Counted from the stretch's first letter, positions 20,443-27,920 are shown. The stretch: 62,001 nt of DNA from an uncultured Prevotella sp. (GCA_946403845.1 CAMJBL010000012.1:1-62001), one strand, 5' to 3'. Notes: generated by a model from the sequence alone, not told the origin. Translations and numbers: made by a program.

Positions 20443-20450
20443 CAAAGATA
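20443..20450 (-). promoter_or_regulatory. -7 box for endonuclease I-GH51 operon
   Basis: The minus strand reads TATCTTTG followed by CAAC, 19 nt upstream of ATG 20423. Confidence 0.7.
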
Positions 20451-20505
20451 CAACTTTTTCCAGAACCAGCAAACAAATGAAGCGATTTCTTTATAAAATC
20501 ATAAA

Positions 20506-20526
20506 GGCTCGCAATCACTGCGAGCC
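20506..20526. terminator. Hairpin in the 20.45-20.71 kb gap
   Basis: An 8-bp perfect stem GGCTCGCA/TGCGAGCC with a 5-nt loop. The minus-strand side is followed by a T-rich stretch. No gene is known to end here, so its role is unclear. Confidence 0.5.
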
Positions 20527-20655
20527 CTATGAGAAATTAACTAACCAAAAACTAAACTAACTAATTATATTGTATGAAAAAACCAACTTCACTTATATGA
20601 CGCAAGAAAACCGCGAAAAGTTTAATCCGTCCACCTAAAAAATTACAAAAAATCG
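20527..20655. other. Gene-free stretch with possible remnant of a deleted gene start
   Basis: An A/C-rich leader-like run (AACTAACCAAAAACTAAAC) leads to an ATG at about 20574 that opens a frame of only eight codons (MKKPTSLI then TGA). It looks like the 5' end of a lost gene. Nothing else is recognisable. Confidence 0.3.
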
Positions 20656-20685
20656 TTGTCGGTTGCAAAAAATATCGTAAATTTG
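20656..20685 (+). promoter_or_regulatory. Promoter of CE6-like esterase
   Basis: -33 TTG at 20656-20658, a 19-nt spacer, and -7 TAAATTTG at 20678-20685, followed by CACAAA. Confidence 0.8.
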
Positions 20686-20710
20686 CACAAATTCTCTAAC
20701 AAATACGACA

Positions 20711-21568
20711 ATGATGAAAACAAGACAACTATTCACGTTAATGCTTTTGCTCTGTCTGCCGCTGATGGTGCAGGCGGGCAAGCCCGACAAGAATTTCCAC
20801 ATCTTCCTCTGCTTCGGGCAGTCGAACATGGAAGCTGGTGCACGTCCTGCCGAACAGGACAAGGACTTCAACGACCCTCGGTTCCAGTTCCTAGCAGCGG
20901 TCGACATGCCGCGCAAGGAGCGAGTGATGGGTCATTGGTACACGGCCATCCCGCCCATCTGTCGCGAGGGCAACAACATGGGGCCCGTCGACTTCTTCGG
21001 ACGAAAGATGATCGAGAGCATCGCCGACAAGTATCGCATTGGTGTGATCAACGTCTCCGTAGCAGGCGCCAAGATAGAGCTCTGGGACAAGGACGACTAC
21101 AAGGCCTATATCGACAACGAGCGCGACTGGATGAAGGCCATCGTGAAGCAATACGACGGCAACCCCTACCAGCGGCTGGTCGATATGGCGCGCATCGCCA
21201 TGAAGGACGGTGTCATCAAGGGCATCCTTATCCATCAGGGCGAGTCGAACTCCGACGACCCCAAGTGGCCGGAGCGCGTGGCGAAGATCTATCACGACCT
21301 CTGCACCGACCTCGGTCTCAATCCTAAGGATGTGCCTTTACTGGCCGGCGAACTGAAACACCAGGAACAGGGCGGTATCTGCTGGAAGTTCAACGTCGAC
21401 ATCCTGCCCAACCTGCCCAAGACGCTCCCCAACTCCTACATCATCTCGTCGAAGGACTGCCAGAGCACCGGCGACCAGTTCCACTTCAGCACCGAAGGCA
21501 TGCGCACCCTCGGCTACCGCTATGCCGAGCAGATGCTGAAGCTGCATAAGTATAAAAAGAAGAAGTAA
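20711..21568 (+). CDS. Secreted CE6-like acetyl(xylan) esterase, SGNH fold
   Basis: A 285-aa exported esterase of the sialate-O-acetylesterase/CE6 group. After the signal peptide (MKTRQLFTLMLLLCLPLMVQA) come the nucleophile block FGQSNMEAG (about 35-43), ILIHQGESNSDD (about 172-183) and the late D-x2-H block DQFHFSTEGM. It probably deacetylates xylan, consistent with the GH10 and GH51 genes nearby. It has its own promoter and ends at a strong hairpin (21594-21626). Confidence 0.85.
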   Translation: MMKTRQLFTLMLLLCLPLMVQAGKPDKNFHIFLCFGQSNMEAGARPAEQDKDFNDPRFQFLAAVDMPRKERVMGHWYTAIPPICREGNNMGPVDFFGRKMIESIADKYRIGVINVSVAGAKIELWDKDDYKAYIDNERDWMKAIVKQYDGNPYQRLVDMARIAMKDGVIKGILIHQGESNSDDPKWPERVAKIYHDLCTDLGLNPKDVPLLAGELKHQEQGGICWKFNVDILPNLPKTLPNSYIISSKDCQSTGDQFHFSTEGMRTLGYRYAEQMLKLHKYKKKK

Positions 21569-21569
21569 C

Positions 21570-21586
21570 TTCTGTATCCAGATGTT
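21570..21586. repeat. 17-nt direct repeat, left copy
   Basis: TTCTGTATCCAGATGTT. It matches 16 of 17 bases at 22500-22516 in the same orientation; the two copies bracket the small-protein/STAS module. Confidence 0.75.
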
Positions 21587-21593
21587 ATAGATA

Positions 21594-21626
21594 AAAAAGC
21601 CGCAGGTGCTCGACCTGCGGCTTTTT
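21594..21626. terminator. Bidirectional terminator (esterase / small-protein operon)
   Basis: A 14-bp stem AAAAAGCCGCAGGT/ACCTGCGGCTTTTT with a 5-nt loop serves both converging transcripts. An almost identical stem occurs at 24212-24242. Confidence 0.92.
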
Positions 21627-21657
21627 ATAAAATGAACGCTTGCCTAAGCAAGAACTC

Positions 21658-21759
21658 TCATTCAATATCACGCTCTGTTTTCTTTTGGTTATGCATATCG
21701 TAAATATAATATGCAACTCCCCCAATACCTATTAGTAAAAAAAGAATTATCAGTCCCAT
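21658..21759 (-). CDS. Small membrane protein, 33 aa
   Basis: Too short for routine ORF calls. ATG at 21759, TGA at 21658-21660. The N-terminus is one hydrophobic helix (MGLIILFLLIGIGGVAYYI) followed by a charged tail (DMHNQKKTERDIE). It is preceded by AGGAGG 8 nt before the ATG, a full Shine-Dalgarno sequence that is rare in Bacteroidetes and supports real translation. It lies 54 nt downstream of another small membrane gene and ends just before a terminator. Function unknown. Confidence 0.7.
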   Translation of the reverse strand: MGLIILFLLIGIGGVAYYIYDMHNQKKTERDIE

Positions 21760-21813
21760 ATCTATTACCTCCTATATTACCATAGGTTTATCAATATCTT
21801 CCAATGATCATAT

Positions 21814-21951
21814 TCAGCTACACTTAATGAGTAAATACACAGCTACGATGAGGGTGATGACACCCAGTAGTCTTCCAAACATGAATGAGGCGTACTCTCC
21901 GATGGAGTCGAATTCCCAGATAATTCCCCATATTTTCTTGAAAAACCTCAT
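21814..21951 (-). CDS. Small membrane protein, 45 aa (intact copy)
   Basis: ATG at 21951, TGA at 21814-21816. It begins MRFFKKIWGIIWEFDSIGEY, then has one predicted transmembrane helix (GRLLGVITLIVAVYLLI) and ends KCS. A second, truncated copy lies at 24249-24380. Comparing them, five codon differences are silent and only two change residues, which supports selection on the protein. It is 43 nt downstream of the STAS-like gene and apparently co-transcribed with it. Family and function not recognised. Confidence 0.75.
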   Translation of the reverse strand: MRFFKKIWGIIWEFDSIGEYASFMFGRLLGVITLIVAVYLLIKCS

Positions 21952-21994
21952 ATACTTTCAGTTATTTGTTTATAATTGCCATAAAAGTATTTAA

Positions 21995-22339
21995 TCACAT
22001 TGAAATTAAGTATTCTGATAAACTCTCCATGTCTTCAAATTTGTAGATTTTAGCGTTGCTTATACCACGTTTTCTTTCCTGGCTACGGCTTTCTGTTACT
22101 TTAGTTATCATAGCTTCTATATCATGGCTCAAGTTGACATATTCAAATATGATATCTTTATTATCATCAATGATATTACAAAGTTCATCAGTAAATGAAC
22201 GGGACATGAAGCTAATGCCTTCAAAATCCAAAATTACTTCTTTTGCATTTTCATTTATACAAGAACGCAATTCAGGAGCTCTTGATCTTATGTAGAGATC
22301 TGCACTATAAGTAGTATTCAATTTTATAATCTGTTTCAT
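21995..22339 (-). CDS. STAS-like domain protein (DUF4325 type)
   Basis: A 114-aa cytoplasmic protein. The core ILDFEGISFMSRSFTDEL (about 35-52) matches the DUF4325 STAS-like pattern, with the Ser-Ser/Arg-Ser-Phe-x-Asp-Glu turn. STAS-type domains generally act as regulators or adaptors in switch systems, often with a small ATPase or kinase partner. None is visible here. The downstream genes are two small membrane proteins, so an anchored or membrane-regulated switch is a possible but unproved reading. Base composition is AT-rich compared with the flanks. Confidence 0.75.
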   Translation of the reverse strand: MKQIIKLNTTYSADLYIRSRAPELRSCINENAKEVILDFEGISFMSRSFTDELCNIIDDNKDIIFEYVNLSHDIEAMITKVTESRSQERKRGISNAKIYKFEDMESLSEYLISM

Positions 22340-22429
22340 ATCTATACTTTTTATTCCTGATAATCTATATAGTTAAAACTTTCGGCCAACGTTGTAGAAA
22401 ATCTTAGTAGATCTATTATATTTCTGCTG

Positions 22430-22437
22430 CAAAAATA
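22430..22437 (-). promoter_or_regulatory. -7 box for STAS/small-protein operon
   Basis: The minus strand reads TATTTTTG followed by CAGC. The 5' UTR is about 85 nt. Confidence 0.7.
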
Positions 22438-22499
22438 CGAACTATTTCTGATACTTCTAAATTTTTACGCAAAAAGCACGCAATAAAAAAATAACTGTA

Positions 22500-22516
22500 T
22501 TCTGTATCCAGGTGTT
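22500..22516. repeat. 17-nt direct repeat, right copy
   Basis: TTCTGTATCCAGGTGTT, one mismatch to 21570-21586. It lies just beyond the promoter of the STAS operon. Confidence 0.75.
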
Positions 22517-22543
22517 TGAAAATACAAAAAATATTCATAAAAG

Positions 22544-22575
22544 TTTGGTGGTTTGTAAAAAAGTGCGTAATTTTG
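22544..22575 (+). promoter_or_regulatory. Promoter of the structured leader
   Basis: -33 TTTG at 22544-22547, a 20-nt spacer, and -7 TAATTTTG at 22568-22575. Confidence 0.8.
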
Positions 22576-22607
22576 CGGCCGATTTCAAATAAAGTAAATT
22601 AAGAGCA

Positions 22608-22775
22608 ATGCTGCAACAAAGAATGAACATAACAACACTGTTACCACTTCAGGGCCTTAAAAGCTTTGGAGGCGATTGTTTTGTTCATTGTATGACAATT
22701 ATTGCAGAACGAGATTGTCGCTCGATAACTTTCCAACGAACATCATCAGGTAGAAGATCTGCTAGGTCGGCATAG
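22608..22775 (+). CDS. Possible 55-aa leader ORF
   Basis: ATG 22608 to TAG 22773-22775 inside the structured leader, starting MLQQRMNITTLLPLQ and ending rich in Arg/Ser. No recognisable domain. Its codons 41-44 cover the antiterminator segment 22729-22738, so ribosomes on it would favour the terminator. It may be a leader peptide or chance. Confidence 0.35.
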   Translation: MLQQRMNITTLLPLQGLKSFGGDCFVHCMTIIAERDCRSITFQRTSSGRRSARSA

Positions 22776-22811
22776 ATGCAGCCGATCATCAGATGATAGA
22801 AGATAACGAAA

Positions 22812-22849
22812 CCGTTGGAAAGAGCTTACCAGACTTTCCGACGGTTTTT
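22812..22849 (+). terminator. Intrinsic terminator within the leader
   Basis: Stem CCGTTGGAAAG/CTTTCCGACGG followed directly by TTTTT. An outer GATAACGA/TCGTTATC pairing extends it to 22802-22856. Confidence 0.8.
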
Positions 22850-22959
22850 CGTTATCTGTGTGTCCATTTCCCGTACTTCTCCACGGCCTTAGCAGCTGGA
22901 CATACGCTAATCACAAAAGTATTAACCGTGCAACGATGCACACAAAAGCAAAAACAACA

Positions 22960-24192
22960 ATGAAGAAGATACCAATATTGAGGTACAATGATCTTGGAAA
23001 TCTGATGTACCTAACTCATGAACACCACTGGAACGGTGTGGTTGTAGACGATACGGCGCTCGAAGTGATGCTCCGCATTGAGAAGACCATGCAACGGTTA
23101 GAGGTGATGGGTGATGATGAGCAACGGTGGCTCTGGATAGAGCTTAAGGCACCAGGTAAGCGAAATCGTATGGAAGAGGCTGATAAAAATGGTAACTATT
23201 GGTATAAAGTACTTACAGCGAACTATGAAGGTTTTCATTACATGGTTATCAGTAACGGCCAGTGGAGATATGTTGACCTAAGGAGTGCCACTTACGTTGG
23301 AGGGGAAAGAATTCCAAATGTCTGGCATGGGAATGTATCGAAGTCTCTTTTGAAGCTTGAGAAGCATATCACTGCTTTGGTTGACAGCATCTGCGAGAAC
23401 GCAGACAAATACAATAGCTATATCGATAAGAACCTTCCTTTCTCTAAGCGGAATGGAATTATCAGGCGAGCTGACCTGAATCGCATCTGCCCTGTGTACA
23501 GGACTTTTGAAAATTCTCAACATGTGGTGGAGATCGTAAAGAAGACTAACAGCTTGCCCCTATGGTCGGCTGATAAGATGACGCTCAGGACCTACATACA
23601 CGTTTGGCGTATCCTCTATGAAGTATATAGAACTAAGGATAACTATAATCCTGCTCCTAAGTCAGATTTTGCTAATAAGTCAGACGTGGAAGTCTTCATG
23701 AGATACAATAGCAAGGGGCGCGAGATAGAAGGTCTGGACCTCGACAGTGAGCAGGACTATCTGAAGTGGGAAGATGAAAATAGTTCTTTTCATTGCATGG
23801 ATGTCGCTTATGCAAGAATACATCTATATGCATATAAGAAAAAGGACTATTGGGGAAAGAACGTATCAGTCGCTGATGACCATTGGTTTTTTAGTCTGAG
23901 TTTCTCTGTTTATGGCTATTCAAATGATGTGGTCAACATGCTTGAAGCGTTGTGCGATGCTGGAGTTGGTGTCGTATGTGACGAGTCAGAACGACTCCTT
24001 CGAATCGCTGAAGAGACTGACTATGTCGGCATAACTCCCGGTCCTAATAAGTACTCCCATAACAAGAAAGTCGGAAACGAAATAACACTTCCCTATGTGC
24101 ATGATGATATCACCACCCAACAAGTTGCAGAAGTGATAGCAGCCACTGAATGGGAGCCTCTTAGAAAAGTTGAAGCAATAAAGAATACTTAA
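22960..24192 (+). CDS. Orphan protein of unknown function, 410 aa
   Basis: A soluble, mixed-charge protein with no signal peptide, no membrane helix and no motif I recognise; many aromatic residues (for example DKNGNYWYKVL, DDHWFFSLSFSVYGY). ATG 22960 (MKKIPILRYNDLG) is preferred; the frame is open back to a GTG at 22858 inside the terminator region, and ATG 22936 is also possible. It has no promoter of its own and probably depends on readthrough of the attenuator at 22812-22849. It lies in an AT-rich island between the esterase and xylanase genes, so recent acquisition is likely. It ends 19 nt before a terminator. Confidence 0.6.
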   Translation: MKKIPILRYNDLGNLMYLTHEHHWNGVVVDDTALEVMLRIEKTMQRLEVMGDDEQRWLWIELKAPGKRNRMEEADKNGNYWYKVLTANYEGFHYMVISNGQWRYVDLRSATYVGGERIPNVWHGNVSKSLLKLEKHITALVDSICENADKYNSYIDKNLPFSKRNGIIRRADLNRICPVYRTFENSQHVVEIVKKTNSLPLWSADKMTLRTYIHVWRILYEVYRTKDNYNPAPKSDFANKSDVEVFMRYNSKGREIEGLDLDSEQDYLKWEDENSSFHCMDVAYARIHLYAYKKKDYWGKNVSVADDHWFFSLSFSVYGYSNDVVNMLEALCDAGVGVVCDESERLLRIAEETDYVGITPGPNKYSHNKKVGNEITLPYVHDDITTQQVAEVIAATEWEPLRKVEAIKNT

Positions 24193-24211
24193 AGGACGTC
24201 TCATATTAAAC

Positions 24212-24242
24212 AAAAGCCGCAGGTCGACCACCTGCGGCTTTT
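24212..24242. terminator. Terminator after the orphan gene (copy of 21594-21626)
   Basis: 13-bp stem AAAAGCCGCAGGT/ACCTGCGGCTTTT with loop CGACC. Same stem as at 21594-21626, with a different loop. Confidence 0.92.
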
Positions 24243-24248
24243 GAATGA

Positions 24249-24380
24249 TCAGCTGCACTTAATGAGCAAATACACTGCTACGATGAGGGTGATGACACCC
24301 AGCAGTCTTCCCATCATGAATGAGGCGTACTCTCCGATGGAGTCGAACTCCCAGATAATTCCCCATTTTTTCTTGAAAAA
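24249..24380 (-). pseudogene. Truncated second copy of the 45-aa membrane protein gene
   Basis: About 94% identical in DNA to 21814-21947. The frame reads FFKKKWGIIWEFDSIGEY and continues to the same KCS-TGA end, but homology breaks before the start and a TGA (24381-24383) replaces the ATG-Arg codons. No alternative start is visible before Met at about residue 22. Confidence 0.75.
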
Positions 24381-24444
24381 TCAAGGAAATAAAGAAATAG
24401 GAAAAAAGAAAGGGGAAATAGGTGGATATTTCCTCTTTTATTTG

Positions 24445-24452
24445 TAATTTTG
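24445..24452 (+). promoter_or_regulatory. -7 box for GH10 operon
   Basis: TAATTTTG followed by TGGCC, 40 nt upstream of ATG 24493. Confidence 0.7.
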
Positions 24453-24492
24453 TGGCCGAAATCATAAACAAGGACTAAAAAAGCGAACAGTC

Positions 24493-27018
24493 ATGAAAAG
24501 ACAACTGATAGCAAACTTACTGATTCTGATGGCGTTGACGCAGGCTTATGGCCAGAAGCGCACGATAGACATCAGTGGTGACAATACGGATAAGACTGCC
24601 AAGTCGTACGCCACGGCCTTCACCCTCGCTGAGGGCGACACCGTCGACGTGCTGATGGCCCGCTACTGTTACTTCAGTCCGAAGATCACGGGCAAGGGCG
24701 TGTTGAACCTCTTTGCCGGCGGTGAGCGCGGCTATCTGGGCAACTCCGATAAGAAGTGGAACGAGTGGGCTGACTATACGGGCGACGTGCACATCTGGCC
24801 CTACAAGGAGAATGCCCCCTCGGCCAGCTCCTACAACGTGGTGCTGATGCACGGCGGTAAGGCCTTCTCGCCCGAGAACATCGACCTGAGCAAGGTGAAC
24901 CGCAGCCTGGAGAACAACCATGTGACACTCCATAAGGGTGCCACGCTCTGCACCGAGGCCAACACGGCGGGCTCCGGTTTCCGCATCGGCGAGCTGAACA
25001 CCGAGGTAGGCTCTACGCTGTCGGGCTATATGAAGAACTCACGTGCGGCCTACTATATGCTCGGTCTGATGAATACCGACTTCACGCTGGCAGGCAGAAT
25101 CGCCCCCTCGGGCTATCGCGACGATACGCCACTTGGCATCATCAAGGAAGGTACAGGCACGATGACCATTACCGGCAACGCCAACCATCTGAGCGGCGCA
25201 TTGCGCATTCTCGACGGACGTGTGATGATCATGAACGACCCTGATGAGCACGATTGGAGTGAACCTTTCCGCGGTGCGCTCGGAGCAAAGCCAAACCCGC
25301 AGGACGCCGTCGCCTTCGTATTCAGTAAAGGTGTGCTCGGCGGCACTGGCATCATCTGCGGTACCGTCGACAATTATGGAACCATCGAGCCCGGTGTCAA
25401 CGGCTGCGGCCTCTTGGCTATAAATGATTTTTGTGGTGAATATGCGAAGACTGCCAATCTTTTCCTGCATCCTGGCTCGGTGCTCCGTTTTGGAGTCACC
25501 TCCCAAAAGAGTTACAGTAGCCTCCAAGTTCAGGGAGCGGTGAAATATAGCAATACGACTGAGGACTTCATGACGAGTGACAAAAAGCCTGTCATCGATG
25601 TGGTGGTGGCCGAGGACGCTGACCTGAAGGTAGGCGACGAGTTTCATGTATTAAGTACCAACAGTATATCCTCAGGCGATTGTCAATTCGACGTCCGCGC
25701 TAATAAATATACGTGGGAGGTCTATTTTGGGGAATATATGGAGAGTAACTATGCCTTCCATATCCGCCTCGTATCGCTCGACGACATGACCAATCAAGAC
25801 AATCCCGACAATCCTGATAACCAGGAGGGCACCCTGGGCGCCTTCTACAATGACGGTATCGACGACGCGGACGACAAGAAGTCGCTGAAATACTATGCCA
25901 ACCAGAACGGCAAGAGCATCGGTACGGCCATCTCGCTGTATAAAAACGACCTGACCGACTCGACGCTGCCTGAGACAGAAGCCGTTAGTTTCCAATTCAA
26001 CATGCTCGTGGCAGAGAACGAGATGAAGCCTGAGGCTTTCGGTGGTAAGGACGGCAAATTCGTCTTTACTTCTGCCAACCAACTGGTGAACTTCGCCAAC
26101 CGCAAGAAGATGGTGATGCGTGGCCACTGCCTGGTGTGGAACCAGCAGTCGCCAGAATGGATCTCCTCCGATGGCGGTAAGACCAACGACAAGAACTGGA
26201 CGCGTGAGGAGGCCCTGCAAATCATGAAGAGCCATATCACCAACGTGATGCAGCACTTCAAAGGCAAGGTGCGCGAGTGGGATGTGGTGAACGAGTGTCT
26301 CGACGACAACCAGAGTGCCGTGCGCACCAATCCTGAGGCTTATGAGCTGAAAAAGAACTGCGTGTGGCAGCAGGCCATCGGCGACGACTATGTGGACTCG
26401 GCCTTTGTCTATGCCCATCAGGCCGACCCCGATGCCAAGCTCTATCTGAACGACTATGGCGTGGAGTTTCAGGGTAAGGCCAAGACCGCGGCATTCTATA
26501 ACCTCGCGATGCGCATGAAGAACAATGGTATCCCCATCGACGGTGTGGGCCTGCAGTGTCATTTCTCCATCGGTGAAGTGGACAGTGTGATGCTCGACAA
26601 TACCATCCGCCGCTTCGAAGAGGCCGGTCTGCTGTGTATCATCACCGAACTCGACATGGGTATTCCCGACACCTCGGAGAAGAACCTGGAGGAGCAGGCA
26701 CGCCACTACCGTATCATTACCGACATCATGCTTAATCACGACAACTGTCCGAGTATGGTGATCTGGGGACTGAAAGACAACAACAGCTGGCGAGAGAGCT
26801 CCAGTCCGCTGCTCTTCACGGCGCAGCTCGACAAGAAACCCGCCTACTATGCCGTGCGCTCCGCCCTGCGCCACCGCTATCTGTTAGAGAGTGGCATCCA
26901 CACCGTGCGCCAGACGAAGAAGACCGACGGCAGCATCTATAACCTGGCCGGTCAGAAGGTTGGTGCCGACTATCAGGGCATCGTGATTATCGACGGCAGA
27001 AAAGTGATGAATAAATAG
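24493..27018 (+). CDS. Secreted GH10 endo-1,4-beta-xylanase with N-terminal beta-helix region
   Basis: An 841-aa multidomain enzyme. Signal peptide (MKRQLIANLLILMALTQAYG); residues about 25-430 form a repetitive beta-rich region with autotransporter-type strand units (GTGTMTITGNANHLSGAL near 215-235). An Asn/Asp/Pro linker (NQDNPDNPDN, about 434) leads to the GH10 barrel. The barrel shows MRGHCLVWNQQSPEW, the acid/base Glu in WDVVNECLDD (about 599) and the nucleophile in ITELDMG (about 717). The C-terminus (IYNLAGQKVGADYQGIVI) resembles a secretion or anchoring tail. It cleaves xylan backbones, probably at the cell surface. GH25 follows after 4 nt. Confidence 0.93.
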   Translation: MKRQLIANLLILMALTQAYGQKRTIDISGDNTDKTAKSYATAFTLAEGDTVDVLMARYCYFSPKITGKGVLNLFAGGERGYLGNSDKKWNEWADYTGDVHIWPYKENAPSASSYNVVLMHGGKAFSPENIDLSKVNRSLENNHVTLHKGATLCTEANTAGSGFRIGELNTEVGSTLSGYMKNSRAAYYMLGLMNTDFTLAGRIAPSGYRDDTPLGIIKEGTGTMTITGNANHLSGALRILDGRVMIMNDPDEHDWSEPFRGALGAKPNPQDAVAFVFSKGVLGGTGIICGTVDNYGTIEPGVNGCGLLAINDFCGEYAKTANLFLHPGSVLRFGVTSQKSYSSLQVQGAVKYSNTTEDFMTSDKKPVIDVVVAEDADLKVGDEFHVLSTNSISSGDCQFDVRANKYTWEVYFGEYMESNYAFHIRLVSLDDMTNQDNPDNPDNQEGTLGAFYNDGIDDADDKKSLKYYANQNGKSIGTAISLYKNDLTDSTLPETEAVSFQFNMLVAENEMKPEAFGGKDGKFVFTSANQLVNFANRKKMVMRGHCLVWNQQSPEWISSDGGKTNDKNWTREEALQIMKSHITNVMQHFKGKVREWDVVNECLDDNQSAVRTNPEAYELKKNCVWQQAIGDDYVDSAFVYAHQADPDAKLYLNDYGVEFQGKAKTAAFYNLAMRMKNNGIPIDGVGLQCHFSIGEVDSVMLDNTIRRFEEAGLLCIITELDMGIPDTSEKNLEEQARHYRIITDIMLNHDNCPSMVIWGLKDNNSWRESSSPLLFTAQLDKKPAYYAVRSALRHRYLLESGIHTVRQTKKTDGSIYNLAGQKVGADYQGIVIIDGRKVMNK

Positions 27019-27022
27019 AATC

Positions 27023-27907
27023 ATGAGGAAATATATATCATATATTATTATATTGTTGATTGCGGTCATGGCATCAGGCGATGTGCTTGGTGCCAAACCT
27101 AAGAAACAACAGCGTCGCACGCGTGCGAAGACCACGAAGGTGGTGAAGAAGCAATCGAAGACCAAGGCCAGATCGAAGTCAAAATCGAAAGCAAAAGCGA
27201 AGGGCAAGACCAAAGTGGTTCGTCCGGTGGTGCAGGCAGCCCCCGATCCGCGTCTTGACGACCCAGACTATAATCCCTTCCTGCAATGCGAGGACACCTG
27301 TGGCCATGTACATGGCATCGACCTGAGCCGTTATCAGGGCGATGTGTTCTGGGAAACGGTCGGTGAGAACACCAAGATGGCCTATGTCTACCTGAAGGCG
27401 ACAGAAGGTGGCGACCGCATCGATCCGAAGTTCGAGCGTAACATCAACCTGGCGCACCGCTACGGACTGAAGGTGGGGTCGTATCACTTCTTCCGTCCGA
27501 AGACCCCGTTGCAGAAACAATTAGAGAACTTTACGGCGCAGTGTCTGCCTGGCGAACAGGACCTGATACCGATGATTGATGTGGAGACGCTCGGCGGCTT
27601 GGAGGTCAATCAGTTCTGCGACTCGCTGCTAACCTTCCTCCAGATGGTGGAGAAGGCATACCATCAGAAGCCCTTGGTTTACACGTTCCGTAATTTCTAC
27701 AACTGGCATCTGGTGGGCAAGCTCGACGACTACCAGCTGATGATCGCCCTCTATCTGGAAGAGGAACCGGTATTGGCCGACGAGCGGGATATCACCATGT
27801 GGCAGTATACCGGCAAGGGACGTATCGTTGGCATTAACGGTTATGTGGATAAGTCGCGCTTCCTCGGGCGACACGGACTCCGCGATATAAGATTCCGACA
27901 TAAATAA
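27023..27907 (+). CDS. GH25-type lysozyme with basic N-terminal region
   Basis: A 294-aa muramidase-like protein. An N-terminal hydrophobic segment (YISYIIILLIAVMASG) is followed by about 45 residues extremely rich in Lys/Arg/Ser/Thr (about 28-72). The GH25 domain starts at HGIDLSRYQGDV (about 96). Catalytic acids are the Asp of GIDLS and the D-x-E of MIDVETLGG (about 190). It probably cleaves peptidoglycan; the basic stretch may bind polyanions or span the periplasm. Co-transcribed with the GH10 gene, an unexpected partner for a xylanase. Confidence 0.88.
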   Translation: MRKYISYIIILLIAVMASGDVLGAKPKKQQRRTRAKTTKVVKKQSKTKARSKSKSKAKAKGKTKVVRPVVQAAPDPRLDDPDYNPFLQCEDTCGHVHGIDLSRYQGDVFWETVGENTKMAYVYLKATEGGDRIDPKFERNINLAHRYGLKVGSYHFFRPKTPLQKQLENFTAQCLPGEQDLIPMIDVETLGGLEVNQFCDSLLTFLQMVEKAYHQKPLVYTFRNFYNWHLVGKLDDYQLMIALYLEEEPVLADERDITMWQYTGKGRIVGINGYVDKSRFLGRHGLRDIRFRHK

Positions 27908-27920
27908 AAACAAGAATAAG

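Larger units (their letters stand above)
22582..22856 (+). ncRNA. Structured leader RNA with candidate attenuator
   Basis: A transcript of about 270 nt upstream of the orphan gene. Three segments can pair in alternative ways: CTTTCCAACG (22729-22738) is a perfect 10-bp complement of CGTTGGAAAG (22813-22822), which also pairs with CTTTCCGACG (22834-22843) to make the terminator. Further stems: AATGAACA/TGTTCATT, GACAAT/ATTGTC, and GGTCGGC/GCCGATC. It may be a cis-acting attenuator or a free small RNA. Confidence 0.6.

Noticed and set aside
22858..22959. Upstream GTG start of the orphan gene
   Set aside because: It lies at the edge of the terminator hairpin and the translation up to 22960 has no protein-like continuity; the ATG at 22960 is more credible.
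24241..24447. 68-codon plus-strand frame in the gap before GH10
   Set aside because: It is antisense to the truncated 45-aa gene copy, whose minus-strand frame is the conserved one.
25672..26874. 400-codon open frame on the minus strand opposite the GH10 gene
   Set aside because: Exact antisense of the catalytic domain, low-complexity Val/Leu/His-rich translation, no promoter or motif. It is a codon-bias shadow.
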